A DNA stretch of 64,000 nucleotides from Caenorhabditis remanei (Eukaryota > Nematoda > Chromadorea > Rhabditida > Rhabditidae): assembly GCF_010183535.1 (NCBI RefSeq), contig NC_071332.1:18042001-18106000 (forward strand), in the 5' to 3' direction. The position numbers and the translations under genes were made by a program. Under the pieces are notes generated by a model, which ran no database searches, was not told the DNA's origin, and saw only the letters and a list, made by a program, of their open reading frames with translations. Of the stretch, positions 54,530 to 64,000 are shown piece after piece (positions within the stretch are counted from its first letter, which is position 1; each line of letters opens with the position of its first letter).

Positions 54530-55981
54530 ATGTCGGAACAGCCTGTTACGTGTATCTATGAGAACACATTCCCCCAATCGGATAAAACGGATGCAATTCT
54601 GATTGTCGAGAAGATCAGTAGTACAACGGTCCCAGCGGTGAGTTTCAAATCCACGATCACAAAAATGTTACACTTTCAGGCAAAAATCGCGAAAACAAGT
54701 GCAGAGAGTGACGTCACTTCGGAACAAATTCCAACTGCAAAGTTCCATATTAATAAAGCGGTCAGACTCGTGGAATTCCTTAACTTTTTCAATAAATGTT
54801 TACACTTTCAGCTTCTTTCATATCATTCCGACTACTTCAAGACGCTTTTTGTTTCGGATAATGGTGAGAAATCGCCTCCTGAATTCGTCATCAAAGACGT
54901 CAATTGGGAAGCATTTGGAACAGTTTTGAGTTTCATTCACAAGAATCCATTGTATTTTAACAGTAAGATGTTGCATGGAGTTCTGATTTAACACCTTCTT
55001 TAATATTTCAGCGTGTAGAGCAGAAGAATATCTGGAAATCGCAGATCGATTCCAACTTACTGCAGCTAAACGTTTTATGGAGTTTCAACTGATTTTGAGT
55101 ACCGGTGATAAGAAAACCAAAGTTCAGCTAGCTGACAAGTTCAAGCTGAATGAGCTTTTCAATCACACGCAGCTTGACTCAAAGAGAGATTATGCAGAAG
55201 TGGGATACGATACGATAACTTATTCGCACAATAATGTTGCGTTGTACAGCCGGTACTGCACATTCTTTAAGTCTTTGTCAAATGAATCAAACGTCAAGCT
55301 TTTTCACCAATTAATTAAAGTTATGCACGGATCTTGCAAGGCGTCTACTAAATATGAATTACAAAGCACTTATGAATCAAGATTCACTCAATCGGACAAC
55401 ACTGACGCGATTCTCGCCATCGGTGAAAAGAAATTACATGTCAATAAAGCGGTTCGTTTTGTCAAAAATGCGAGTTTCTGAAAAATCCCGAGAAGAATTC
55501 CAGGTTCTCTCCCACCATTCTGAATATTTCGACACTTTATTTAATGGAGGATTCAAGGAAAAGTGTATGTCAGAAATTCTGATTGAAGATGTCAAATATG
55601 AAGATTTTGCCGCACTTTTGAGCCTCATTCAGGATAATCCAATTTTTCCAACCGGTACTTTTAATGAAACGCTTGAATTTTTATTTCGGTTTTCTAGAAA
55701 ATAACGCCGAAAATCTTCTGGAACTTGCTGATCGATTCCTTCTTCTTCCATCTGTTAAACTTATTCTTGAACCATTCTTGATTACGACGAACATCGATTT
55801 TCCAAACAAACTTCGAATTGCTGATAAGTATAAATTAGACGAGCTTCTGACAAATGCGATCAATTCGTTTAACGATTTCAATAGTTGTAATGATCTTACA
55901 ATGCTTCCGTTTTATCAAAGCATTTCTGATGAGACTAAAGTTAAACTATTTGATCATATGCTGTATTACATTCGAGAATAA
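54530..55981 (+). CDS. tandem-BTB protein 14 (two BTB units)
   Basis: Exons 54530-54637, 54680-54760, 54812-54962, 55012-55451, 55504-55654 and 55698-55981 give 404 aa. Start MSEQPVTCIYENTF. Unit 1 has an extra exon (AKIAKTSAESDVTSEQ, as in BTB 9 and 10), LLSYHSDYFKTLFVSD, IADRFQLTAAKRFMEFQL. The 440-nt hybrid exon passes into unit 2 (TYESRFTQSDNTDAILAI), VLSHHSEYFDTLFNGGF, LADRFLLLPSVKLILEPFL. Open throughout. Confidence 0.8.
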
Positions 55982-56272
55982 ACGATTTTAATAGTTTAAC
56001 GTGTTGATGCTCGCTGACCGTTTTTATCGAAGTTTGTCGTGGTTATTGAATAAATAAATGTTGGTTATTAATGTTGATTTGTATTTTCGGTTTTTTTAAT
56101 CAAAGTTTATTACAGAGTGTATTATTTGTCAGATGAAAACTGCGAAATCGAAAATGTTTCGTATTTTATTTCTTAAAAATTTTTTCGATAATTTCTTCTT
56201 TCCCGAACCATATTCTGCAGATGTTGGAGAGAAAAGGGAACAAAAAACTTTATCAATAAAAATCAGACCTGA

Positions 56273-56908
56273 TTACAAAAACTTCGAAAAATATGCATCA
56301 TAAATTCTTGCTTTTGTTTTATCCGAAAATCCTACAGTAGTTTTATAAACTGCTGCGAAATCGCGCTTAGTTTTAAGTTTGGCTAATGTATTCTTCAGAA
56401 GAACATCTGAATTATATTTATCGGCTAATTGAAGTTTCGTGAGCAAACTGATTTTGGGTGTCATTGCAATCAGCATTTCCACGTGGCGTTTCGCGGCGGC
56501 GAGGAGGAATCGATCGGCGAGTTGAAGAAGTACTTCGGCTTGTGGTGCTGGGTTTTTAAAAGTTGTTATTCAGGATCTAATGACGCTTAAACACACCTTT
56601 TGGAATAATCGGATTTTCCTGAATGAAACTTAAAAGAGCAGCGAAATCTTCAAGTTTGACGTCTTCAATCGGAATCTCTGGCATTGATTTTTCTTTGAAT
56701 TCTCCATTGAATAGAGTGTTGAAGTAGGTGGAGTGGTAGGAGAGAAGCTGGAAAATGTCGGTAGAATTTATGAAAAATTTGAATTTGCGCTAGAACGAAC
56801 CGCTTTGTTAACATGTAATTTCTTCTCGCCGACAACTAGAATCGCATCAGTTTTGTCCGATTGAGCGAATGTTGACTCGAAGATACTCAATTCTGGAGTT
56901 ACAGACAT
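56273..56908 (-). CDS. BTB-domain protein 15
   Basis: Exons 56801-56908, 56597-56747 and 56273-56547 give 177 aa. Start MSVTPELSIFESTFAQSDK; LLSYHSTYFNTLFNGEF; LADRFLLAAAKRHVEMLI; LADKYNSDVLLKNTLAKL. Convergent with BTB 14. Confidence 0.8.
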
Positions 56909-57057
56909 TGTTCTCCTGAAAAATGCAACACAACAATTACTTTTGCTCTACAGGTAGAAGTTTAGCTCACAGTAGGCATGAAGTTCAAACAAAAATAAAA
57001 ATGCGATTCAACGCAAATTGATGAAAAACGTACAAAAGACATTATCATTATTTATTC

Positions 57058-59793
57058 TCAAGCATATTTCAACATGTGATTAAAAAGTTTAACTTTCGTG
57101 TCATCGGACATATTTTCATAAAACGGAAAAGCAATCAGCCCATTACAAATGTGGAAATTATGGAAATAATATTCCATTTGTTTTGTCAGGAGCTCCTCCA
57201 GATTGTACTTGTCAGCGATTCGAAACTTCATAAAATAACCGATTGCAGAGGAAATGATGAATTGTTCAAGAGTACGTTTCACAGATGGAAGAAGAAGGAA
57301 TCGATCAGCAAGTTCCAGAATTTTCTCGGCGTTGCGTTCTGAAACATAAATATTTTGAGACTGACAGCAATTACTAAAAAGATACCAGTCGGAAAAATTG
57401 GATTATCATGAAGAAGGCTCAAAAGTATAGCGAATTCATCCACACAGTCATTCAAAGTGATAATGCGCACAACAGACATAGCTGGCGCGCTTCCCGTTTT
57501 TTAAAGTTTTGCGTCGCCTCCCTTTAAATTCTACCGTAACCCGAAATTCAATTAATTGAGCTTGCGAGCAAAATTACCGAGTTCTATAATAAAACGAGTG
57601 AATTCGTCGAAAACAAAGGTGTAGAAGTGAATATGTGCCCATCAAACCTTGAAATACAGCTTTTCAACGCCAAAAAGTCAGTTTAATTTTTTTTTGGAGA
57701 AACAAAAATTTTTCAATTTTTCAATAAAAAGTGCATTTCTCCTGCTAATTAAGTCTTCACAGTTGCTGTTATGCTATTATGAAGCCTTTCAAGTACTTCT
57801 AGACCAAAAAATTAACAAAAAACAAAATTTTTGGAAAAAAGTTGAACTTAAAAATTGATTCAATAATTCCAGTTCTGAATATTATAACACGTATTTAGGC
57901 TTAAAATGTTCGCAACAGTCATCTTCATAAATGTTACTTAACGAGAAGAAATGAAATCGCTCCAATTTTTCGTATTTCTTCTGAAAGTGGCAAAAAATGG
58001 TTTTTTCAGTTGATTTTCTTTAAAGTCTTTCAACTTTTTTATTTTTTGACAATATGAGAGAAGATTACAATCAAACGATGTATTTTTGTCCGCAGAACAT
58101 TTGTTACTTCTTTTGAACCAGCGAAAATGCTGAAATTTCGAGAAATCGGTGAATAATTAGGTTTTAAGCCAAAAAACGAGAATCGCGCCAGCGATCGTCG
58201 CAATCGCGCTCTGTCGCGGATTATCACTTTGAAGGACTGTGATCCATTTCGTCGAATTCCATTTGAATTTCATGAGTAGTTTGTTCTTTGAAATCTCCAT
58301 TGAACAGAGTGTTGAAGTAGTCGGAATGGTAGGAGAGAACCTGGAATTTTTCGCCAAACATTCTTTAACTCTGAATTTTTTTTCGTTTTTTTTCGTTCGG
58401 CATCGTTAACTGAAAATTTTGAGTGGGAAATACAACATTAATTTCTATTGAATCACAATTTTAAGCTTCCATCACAGTTCACCTTGTTTTAAAAATATTT
58501 GTGTGAGTAAACCATAATATGATTCATAGTTACGAATTATGTGCTGTAAAAACCGAGAAGCTTGGTTTCGGGTCTACTAAAGTTTTGGTAGACTGGTAGT
58601 TTTAGTAACAAATGGCAATCTACTAAATTCGAAAAAACTAAGTTGTTTGAGATATTGGAAAATAGGAGATTAGTCAAACTTTTTAGTAGTCTGATATTCA
58701 ACTTTTGAATGTTGAATCTTCTATTTTCTAATTAGAACAGTTTTTCGACTAGATCTAGTCCATGAAGAGCAATGTTAAAAGGGGTCAAAAAATGTTTTTT
58801 TTGATTGGCAAAACTTTAACTTCCTTTCTGCGGCTCTAGTCAGTATGCGATGTTCAGAGATCCTCCAACTATCTAGAAAAATGTGTATTCAAAATTTGAA
58901 TTTCAAATAGACATTATTGGGGAAAGGGAAGTCATAGTAGTCAAAGAGAAAGTGAAAAGTCAAAGAGTGGTTGCCAAGTTTTCTAAGGATTTTTTCAGAA
59001 ACTTGCATTCTTGATAAAACGAACCGCTTTATTAACATGTAACTTCCTTCCCTCGACAACCAGAATCGCATCAGTTTTATCCGATTGAGCGTATGTTGAC
59101 TCGTAAATGCTTTTCGGTTTATAAATAGTTGCACCCATACAATGTCCTTGCTTGATTTTGACTAACTGATGGAAAAGTCTCACAGTAGTCTTCTTGGATA
59201 ACGTTTTGAAGAAAGTAAAATTCGGAGACAATTGTTGACCTACTGAAGTGGTATACTGATTCATATAATCGTCCCTTGAAGTAGGCAGTGACTGACTGAA
59301 TAGCTCATTCAGCCCGAACTTGTCAGCTAGTCGAATTTTGTCAGTTTTCATCATGCCACTACCTATGAGATAAAGTTCCAACTGAAATTTCGAGAGCGGA
59401 AGTTCGAATTGTTCAGCGAGTTCCAGGAGATTCTCAACGTCACATTCTGAAAATATTAATGAGCTTACAAAGTAAAATGAACTTTTTACTGTTGATTTCG
59501 ATCGGATTGCATTGGATGAGACTCAAAACTGTGGCGAAGTGCTCAAAATTAACATCTTCAATCAGAATTTCGGGAGGAGATTTTTCAGAGGAGCTAATGT
59601 TGAAAAGCATCTTGATGTAATCGGAATGATAGGAGAGAAGCTGGAAATAATTTCTAAAGTTGTATTTTTGAACTTAAATTCATACCGCTTTGTTAACATG
59701 TAGTTTCTTCTCGCCGACAATCACAACCGCATCAGTTTTGTCCGATGGAGCAAATGTTGACTCGTAAATACCCAAGACAGGAGATTCCGACAT
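57058..59793 (-). pseudogene. tandem-BTB gene 17/16, fourth exon split by an 0.8-kb element
   Basis: Exons 59686-59793 (start MSESPVLGIYESTF), 59490-59640, 59025-59446 (hybrid: LAEQFELPLSKFQLELYL ... SIYESTYAQSDKTDAILVV), exon 4 in pieces 58242-58340 and 57386-57442, exon 5 57058-57338. The pieces of exon 4 sum to 156, i.e. 151 plus a 5-bp duplication. Without the element all frames are open. Intron 3 is unusually long (684 nt). Confidence 0.75.
57443..58241. mobile_element. ~0.8-kb TIR element D, copy 2
   Basis: Same element as 44623-45420 in opposite orientation, 799 bp, ends CACAGTCATTCAAAGTGATA / TATCACTTTGAAGGACTGTG. Flanked by ATCCA at 57438-57442 and 58242-58246. Confidence 0.8.
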
Positions 59794-59901
59794 TGTTCAC
59801 CTGAAACAAACATTAAAAAATAGAGAAAACATCAGAAAATCGGTTGAAATTTCAACAGAAACCCGACGAAAATGATTAACTTTTCAAAGATGAGCAATTG
59901 C

Positions 59902-59937
59902 GGTGTTTGCGTACTTTAGGAACTACAGTACCTCCGA
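59902..59937 (-). promoter_or_regulatory. conserved upstream block, BTB 17
   Basis: GGTGTTTGCGTACTTTAGG then AACTACAGTACCTCCG, about 110 bp before the ATG; the closest match to the block at BTB 12. Confidence 0.5.
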
Positions 59938-60168
59938 CATTATTCAGAAATGGAGGGGGAGGAGAGAAAATTATTGAAGAGTTAAAAAAAAAGATTAATG
60001 TACGAAACATTTTCGATTTCGGTATGTAGATCCAAACATCATCTTCGTTTTGCAGTCGACTTTTTTTTGTCTTTAGCTCCAAGTAGATTGAAAACCAGAT
60101 CCAAACGAAATAAAAAATGCGATTCAACACAAATTGATGGAAAATAAAACAAGGCAAACTATGAACAT

Positions 60169-60772
60169 TTATTCTTTAATTAACGAAAACATTTTTTCAA
60201 AAAGTTTAATTTTCGTATCATAAGATAAACTCTGATAAAATGAAAGTTCGGCTAGTTTCTTGAAACAATTGAAATCAACGAAAGATTTGATTGCTTTGTT
60301 CTCCAGCTGATCCATTTGATACTTCTGAGCTATTCGAAGCTTATGCGGTCCATCGATTTTAGAGGAAATGATGAATAGTTCAAGAGTATGTTTGACAGAT
60401 GGAAGAAGAAGGAATCGATCAGCAAGTTCCAGAAGATTTTCGGCATTATTCTCTGAAAATACTCATTTGAAAAAAAAATTGAAAAAAATGCATTAAAAGT
60501 ACCGTTCGGCCAAATTGGATTATCCTGAACAAGACTCAAAAGAGCTGTGAAATCTTCGGAATTGACATCATTAATAGGGATTTCCTTCATCGATTTTTCT
60601 TTGAATTCCGAATTGAAAAGGGTGTTGAAGTAGTCGGAATGATAGGAGAGAACCTGGAATTCTTTCGGGATTTATTTGTGAAAATTATTACTTTCGACAA
60701 AACGAACCGCTTTATTAACATGTAATTTCTTTCCCTCGACAACCAAAATTGCATCAGTTTTGTCCGATTGAA
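60169..60772 (-). pseudogene. BTB-domain gene 18, first exon cut by an LTR retroelement
   Basis: Last exon 60169-60452, middle exon 60503-60653 and a partial first exon 60708-60772 that begins abruptly at QSDKTDAILVVEGKKLHVNKA. Immediately upstream the LTR starts, so the missing start (and a first BTB unit, if any) should lie beyond the retroelement, outside the window. Remaining frame is open (LADRFLLLPSVKHTLELFI). Confidence 0.75.
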
Positions 60773-61267
60773 TGTGAGGGAATTTTGGAATATCGATAAT
60801 GATATATGGGTCGATATCGCTTCTATTTCTCAATGAGGCCTCATATGAGGGTCATACTTTCTCATAGGCAAGCCGCGAGCGGTCGTTAAGAATATCTAAC
60901 TTATACCATTCAGCGTATCCCATTTTTGTAGTAATAATAACGTCACTGACAATGAGATAAAGTTTCAAATAGAATTTCGCCAGTTGTAGGTGCAATCTTT
61001 CAGTTGTGTCTCGTGCTAATAGAGATACAAATTGATATAATCACTGCTTTTTTAGTGATTCTAAACTACTACAATACGAGGGGGACAAGGGGAACAATAT
61101 ATCCGAAACGGTCACGTTCCGGTAACAAGTATAAAACGTAGAACTAACTTTAGAACAAGAGGAAAAAGATGACATTTCCTCTTCGTGGGCAAACGGGGGA
61201 AAACGAGGGAAAGCGGGTAGATCAAAAATAATAAGAATCTTTGTGACTAAATAACAACGTCACAACA
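60773..61267 (-). repeat. 3' LTR of the retroelement
   Basis: About 495 bp from TGTGAGGG to TCACAACA (TG...CA on both strands), between the BTB gene and the polypurine tract downstream of the gag-pol frame. The partner LTR is beyond 64000, so identity of the LTRs cannot be judged. Confidence 0.7.
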
Positions 61268-61282
61268 CCTCCCTACGTAAAG
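61268..61282 (-). other. polypurine tract
   Basis: On the minus strand TACGTAGGGAGG lies directly before the LTR start TGTTGTGACG, the usual plus-strand primer site of LTR elements. Confidence 0.6.
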
Positions 61283-61363
61283 ATAAAACATACTGGTTAA
61301 TCAGGTAACAACAATGATGGTATCAGGATAAGTAGAACAATAGGAATAATCACAAATGAGAAT

Positions 61364-64000
61364 TTAGATGTGAGCTGATGGATCGTACTTGACGACGTTC
61401 CTCCTGACACGGGTTGTCCTTCTTGGCTGTACTGGAGACGGAGCAAGTCGTTGTCCTTGAACTGCTGTAGTTGTTGACTGACTTGACGACGGTTGAGTAG
61501 ATGCCCTTGACTGAACTTGTTGCGCTGGAGATGACGTTGTCCCTTGACCTTGATGCACTTGCTGCGGTGAATCCTTGGCTGGTGTCGGTGTCATATCCCT
61601 CTTCGCTTCATCGGTAGACTTCCTTGTCGACCAAACTGTCGGCAACTCGAACACATCGAACATAGTGGTAGCCCACTCATGCTCCTTGCTTTGCTCCTGT
61701 GTTGACTCCTCCAATCTCATCTTCATTTGATTGGCATGTACAACACGCTCTCGTCCGTCATTCAGACCGATGACGTAGACGACTCGACCTTGTCGCTGGT
61801 TAACCTTTCCAGGCTTCCACGACCATGTATTCTTCTCGAATACCTTCACAAATACAGAATCACCTTTACGGTAACTTCTGGCTTTCACTCCGTGATGCTT
61901 ATCAAACTGTTCTTTCATTGCAACTTGCTCTGAATCTACAGTTTTATTCAACTGTGGTATCATCAAAGATAACCTCGTTCTCAGACGCCTTCCGAGATGA
62001 ACTTCTGCTGGTGTCAAACCTCCAAGAGCATTTGACGGTGTTGAGCGATAGTGCAACAGAAATTGAGATAAAATCTCATTGTTCACACTTCCCTCCCCTT
62101 TTAACTTTTTCAATCCTCTCTTCAATGTGTCAACAAATCTTTCTGCTTGACCGTTCGATTGCGGATGAAATGCTGGTGAGCGAACATGCTCAATTCCTGC
62201 CTCCTGGCACATCGTAGCAAATTCCTTTGACACGAACTGTGTACCATTATCAGAAACCAAAGTTTCAGGGTAACCGTGTTGACTGAACATGTCTTTCAAT
62301 GTTCCGACGGTCGAACTTGCCGATATCGACTTTACTATCGTAACCTCTGCCCATTTTGATTTAGCATCAACTGCGACAAGATAGTATTGTCCGTTCTCTG
62401 GACCTGCATAGTCGATATGAACTCTTTGCCAAACACGCTCCGGTGCTTTCCATGGCTGTAATGGGATCTTCCGAGGGATCTTCCCACCCTGACTAATAGT
62501 GCACGACGACACTACTTTCTCCACGACCCTTGAAGCTCCCTGTACACTTGAACGCTTCGATCTGGAGACCGGTGTTGCATTCTCTTTTACCTTGAGAACT
62601 GCCTTCTTTTTAACACACCGTTTTAGTCCCTTCTTGAACACCTCCGGAAACTTTCCGTTCAATCCCCCATGGATTGCATCTGTGTTTGAATGTGTCAGCT
62701 CATTGACCATCATTCCCATGTGATAAGACATCTCTTTGGATCTTCCAATCCAGTCTAACCCCAACAGATTTCCGTGTTCTCGGACATACACATAACCAGT
62801 ACCTACTGATTCTTTGAGTCTGAACTCCACTAGAGCCCTGCCTAGTATCTTCAACTCATTTCCACTTGCTGACTTCACCTTAGATCTACATCTCTCCAAG
62901 TCAGGCTTCCCTATTCTACTCCAATCTTCCCTTCCGATGAGTGTGATATCCGATCCAGTATCCAACTGAAACTCCACCGACTCACTATTCACATCAACTG
63001 ACACATACTGACGGACAGAATTGACCTCAGCATCTTCCGAAGAAGCTCCACCAACTATGGCAACGTGTTGTGTCTTTCTAGATGACGAATCTTTTTTCGA
63101 TCTGCAAAAACTAGACATATGTCCCTTCTTCTGACAATCGAAACATGTTGTGAGTGGTTTGGGACAATCTGGCTTTCTATGGCCACGTTTCCCACAGTTC
63201 CAACACTTTCCACCTTCAGAATAATCATATTCTGATGTGTTCTTGTCTCTACTCTGATCCTGGTTACTCGGCTTTTTAGCATACACTGCTCTCACTGCCG
63301 TATCACTTTTCTCCATCTCAGATACCGCACTAGTTTGACTCTGTATTTTCTGCCATTCTGTACACAACTCATTGATGTTTACTTTTTCTCCCAGTTCTGT
63401 CTTCTTCTCGACATATTTCAGAAAATATGCACGAGCTTTGGTATCCTGTGCGGGATCTAACCCTCTTAGCCAAAAGAACACCTTCCAACCATCAGGGTCA
63501 ATGTCTTTCAACATTGCCAATTCACACAACGAATTCACCTTGTTTGTGTATTCAACTGGAGAGTCACCATCACGAGCAATATTGATGCACGCGAATCTAT
63601 GCGAGAACAAACTCTTCTTAATATCGAACATTTCCTTTAAAATGTCGACGGTATCTTTGAAATTCACCTCGTGGTGCAATTTGGGACAGATTCTTCTAGA
63701 ATACTGTTCATATACCTCTTCTGACAATTTACTCACTAACAGAGCAACTCTGTTTTTGTCATCGAGACCCTTCCCTTCCTCAGTAAACGCCGTACTGTAA
63801 CGCGCGTACCACTTTGAAAATGTTTTCTCGGTTTCCAAATCGAATTGGAACACCGAAATTCTACCACCAATGTCGTTCATCAACTGTGATTGTGACACGG
63901 TTAGTCCGCTTGATGTTCCCAAGGAACCATCAATGTGACTCTTTTCCGCCACGGCTTTTGTCAAGACAGCAATGGTTTCTTCATGCTTTTTGGCTTGTTC
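61364..64000 (-). CDS. Ty3/gypsy-type gag-protease-integrase polyprotein lacking reverse transcriptase (5' end outside)
   Basis: One open frame of 878 codons to the window edge; residue numbers here count from the leucine at 63964. Gag-like 40-215; two zinc knuckles (C254..C267 and C274..C287, CX2CX4HX4C); aspartic protease D335-T-G-S-D; a stump of the reverse-transcriptase start at 439-471 (GKFPEVFKKGLKR, ENATPVSRSKR); then at once the end of the integrase zinc region and the integrase core with D518, D572 and E608 (35 residues between the last two), and a C-terminal chromatin-side region. The order protease-(RT)-integrase makes it Ty3/gypsy. About 500 residues of RT/RNase H and part of the integrase HHCC are missing with the frame kept; the joint is near 62550. 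It could move only with RT supplied elsewhere. Ser/Gln/Pro-rich C-terminus. Confidence 0.85.
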   Translation of the reverse strand, partial: EQAKKHEETIAVLTKAVAEKSHIDGSLGTSSGLTVSQSQLMNDIGGRISVFQFDLETEKTFSKWYARYSTAFTEEGKGLDDKNRVALLVSKLSEEVYEQYSRRICPKLHHEVNFKDTVDILKEMFDIKKSLFSHRFACINIARDGDSPVEYTNKVNSLCELAMLKDIDPDGWKVFFWLRGLDPAQDTKARAYFLKYVEKKTELGEKVNINELCTEWQKIQSQTSAVSEMEKSDTAVRAVYAKKPSNQDQSRDKNTSEYDYSEGGKCWNCGKRGHRKPDCPKPLTTCFDCQKKGHMSSFCRSKKDSSSRKTQHVAIVGGASSEDAEVNSVRQYVSVDVNSESVEFQLDTGSDITLIGREDWSRIGKPDLERCRSKVKSASGNELKILGRALVEFRLKESVGTGYVYVREHGNLLGLDWIGRSKEMSYHMGMMVNELTHSNTDAIHGGLNGKFPEVFKKGLKRCVKKKAVLKVKENATPVSRSKRSSVQGASRVVEKVVSSCTISQGGKIPRKIPLQPWKAPERVWQRVHIDYAGPENGQYYLVAVDAKSKWAEVTIVKSISASSTVGTLKDMFSQHGYPETLVSDNGTQFVSKEFATMCQEAGIEHVRSPAFHPQSNGQAERFVDTLKRGLKKLKGEGSVNNEILSQFLLHYRSTPSNALGGLTPAEVHLGRRLRTRLSLMIPQLNKTVDSEQVAMKEQFDKHHGVKARSYRKGDSVFVKVFEKNTWSWKPGKVNQRQGRVVYVIGLNDGRERVVHANQMKMRLEESTQEQSKEHEWATTMFDVFELPTVWSTRKSTDEAKRDMTPTPAKDSPQQVHQGQGTTSSPAQQVQSRASTQPSSSQSTTTAVQGQRLAPSPVQPRRTTRVRRNVVKYDPSAHI

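Noticed and set aside
61727..62217. Plus-strand frames over the integrase region
   Set aside because: Antisense shadows of the continuous minus-strand polyprotein.

Overview
The window is nuclear DNA of a Caenorhabditis nematode. The evidence is short introns with TTTTCAG-type acceptors, nematode-specific gene families (Srw and Srh chemoreceptors, FTH-type F-box proteins, small BTB proteins, an SPK domain) and a dense load of small inverted-repeat transposons. The species cannot be fixed by reading alone. All gene models were built by hand from exon phase, splice sites and paralogue comparison; no alignment or search was run.

Layout. 0.1-2.3 kb: 3' part of an SLC19 folate-carrier gene. 2.4-4.2 kb: an Srw receptor gene, convergent with it. 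5.1-8.0 kb: a gene joining an SPK-like N-terminus to a catalytically degenerate pogo-type DDE transposase domain. 8-9.9 kb: repeats and a tRNA-like relic. 9.9-23.2 kb: four tandem paralogues (A-D) with the order FTH half, F-box, FTH; C and D are open, A and B each carry one small frame-breaking change. 23.5-29.4 kb: two cyclin A-like genes in inverted orientation around a single F-box/FTH gene. 29.5-36.9 kb: Srh receptors (three full-length, one broken by a transposon, one fragment). 37.3-60.8 kb: a BTB-domain cluster in three strand blocks (minus, plus, minus), including several tandem-BTB fusion genes. 60.8-64.0 kb: a Ty3/gypsy-type LTR retroelement running off the right edge.

BTB genes share one plan. 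A 108-nt exon (start Met to KLHVNKA) is followed by a 151-nt exon (LLSYHSDYF...F.TLLS) and a last exon of about 280-340 nt (LADRF..P..KR..E, then ADKY/ADKF..). In the double genes the last exon of one unit runs straight into the first exon of the next (YESAFA.SDKTDAILAVGEKKLHVNKA). BTB proteins are known CUL-3 adaptors and F-box proteins are SCF adaptors, so most of the window is fast-evolving ubiquitin-ligase adaptor and chemoreceptor families, typical of Caenorhabditis chromosome arms (family knowledge plus inference).

The most notable observations are: a 2.5-kb foldback element with a 9-bp target duplication and tRNA-like promoter boxes inside a BTB exon; two copies of an ~0.8-kb element inserted in the same exon of two other BTB genes; a retroelement whose single ORF lacks reverse transcriptase but keeps protease and integrase; a conserved sequence block upstream of nine BTB genes; and the SPK-transposase fusion.
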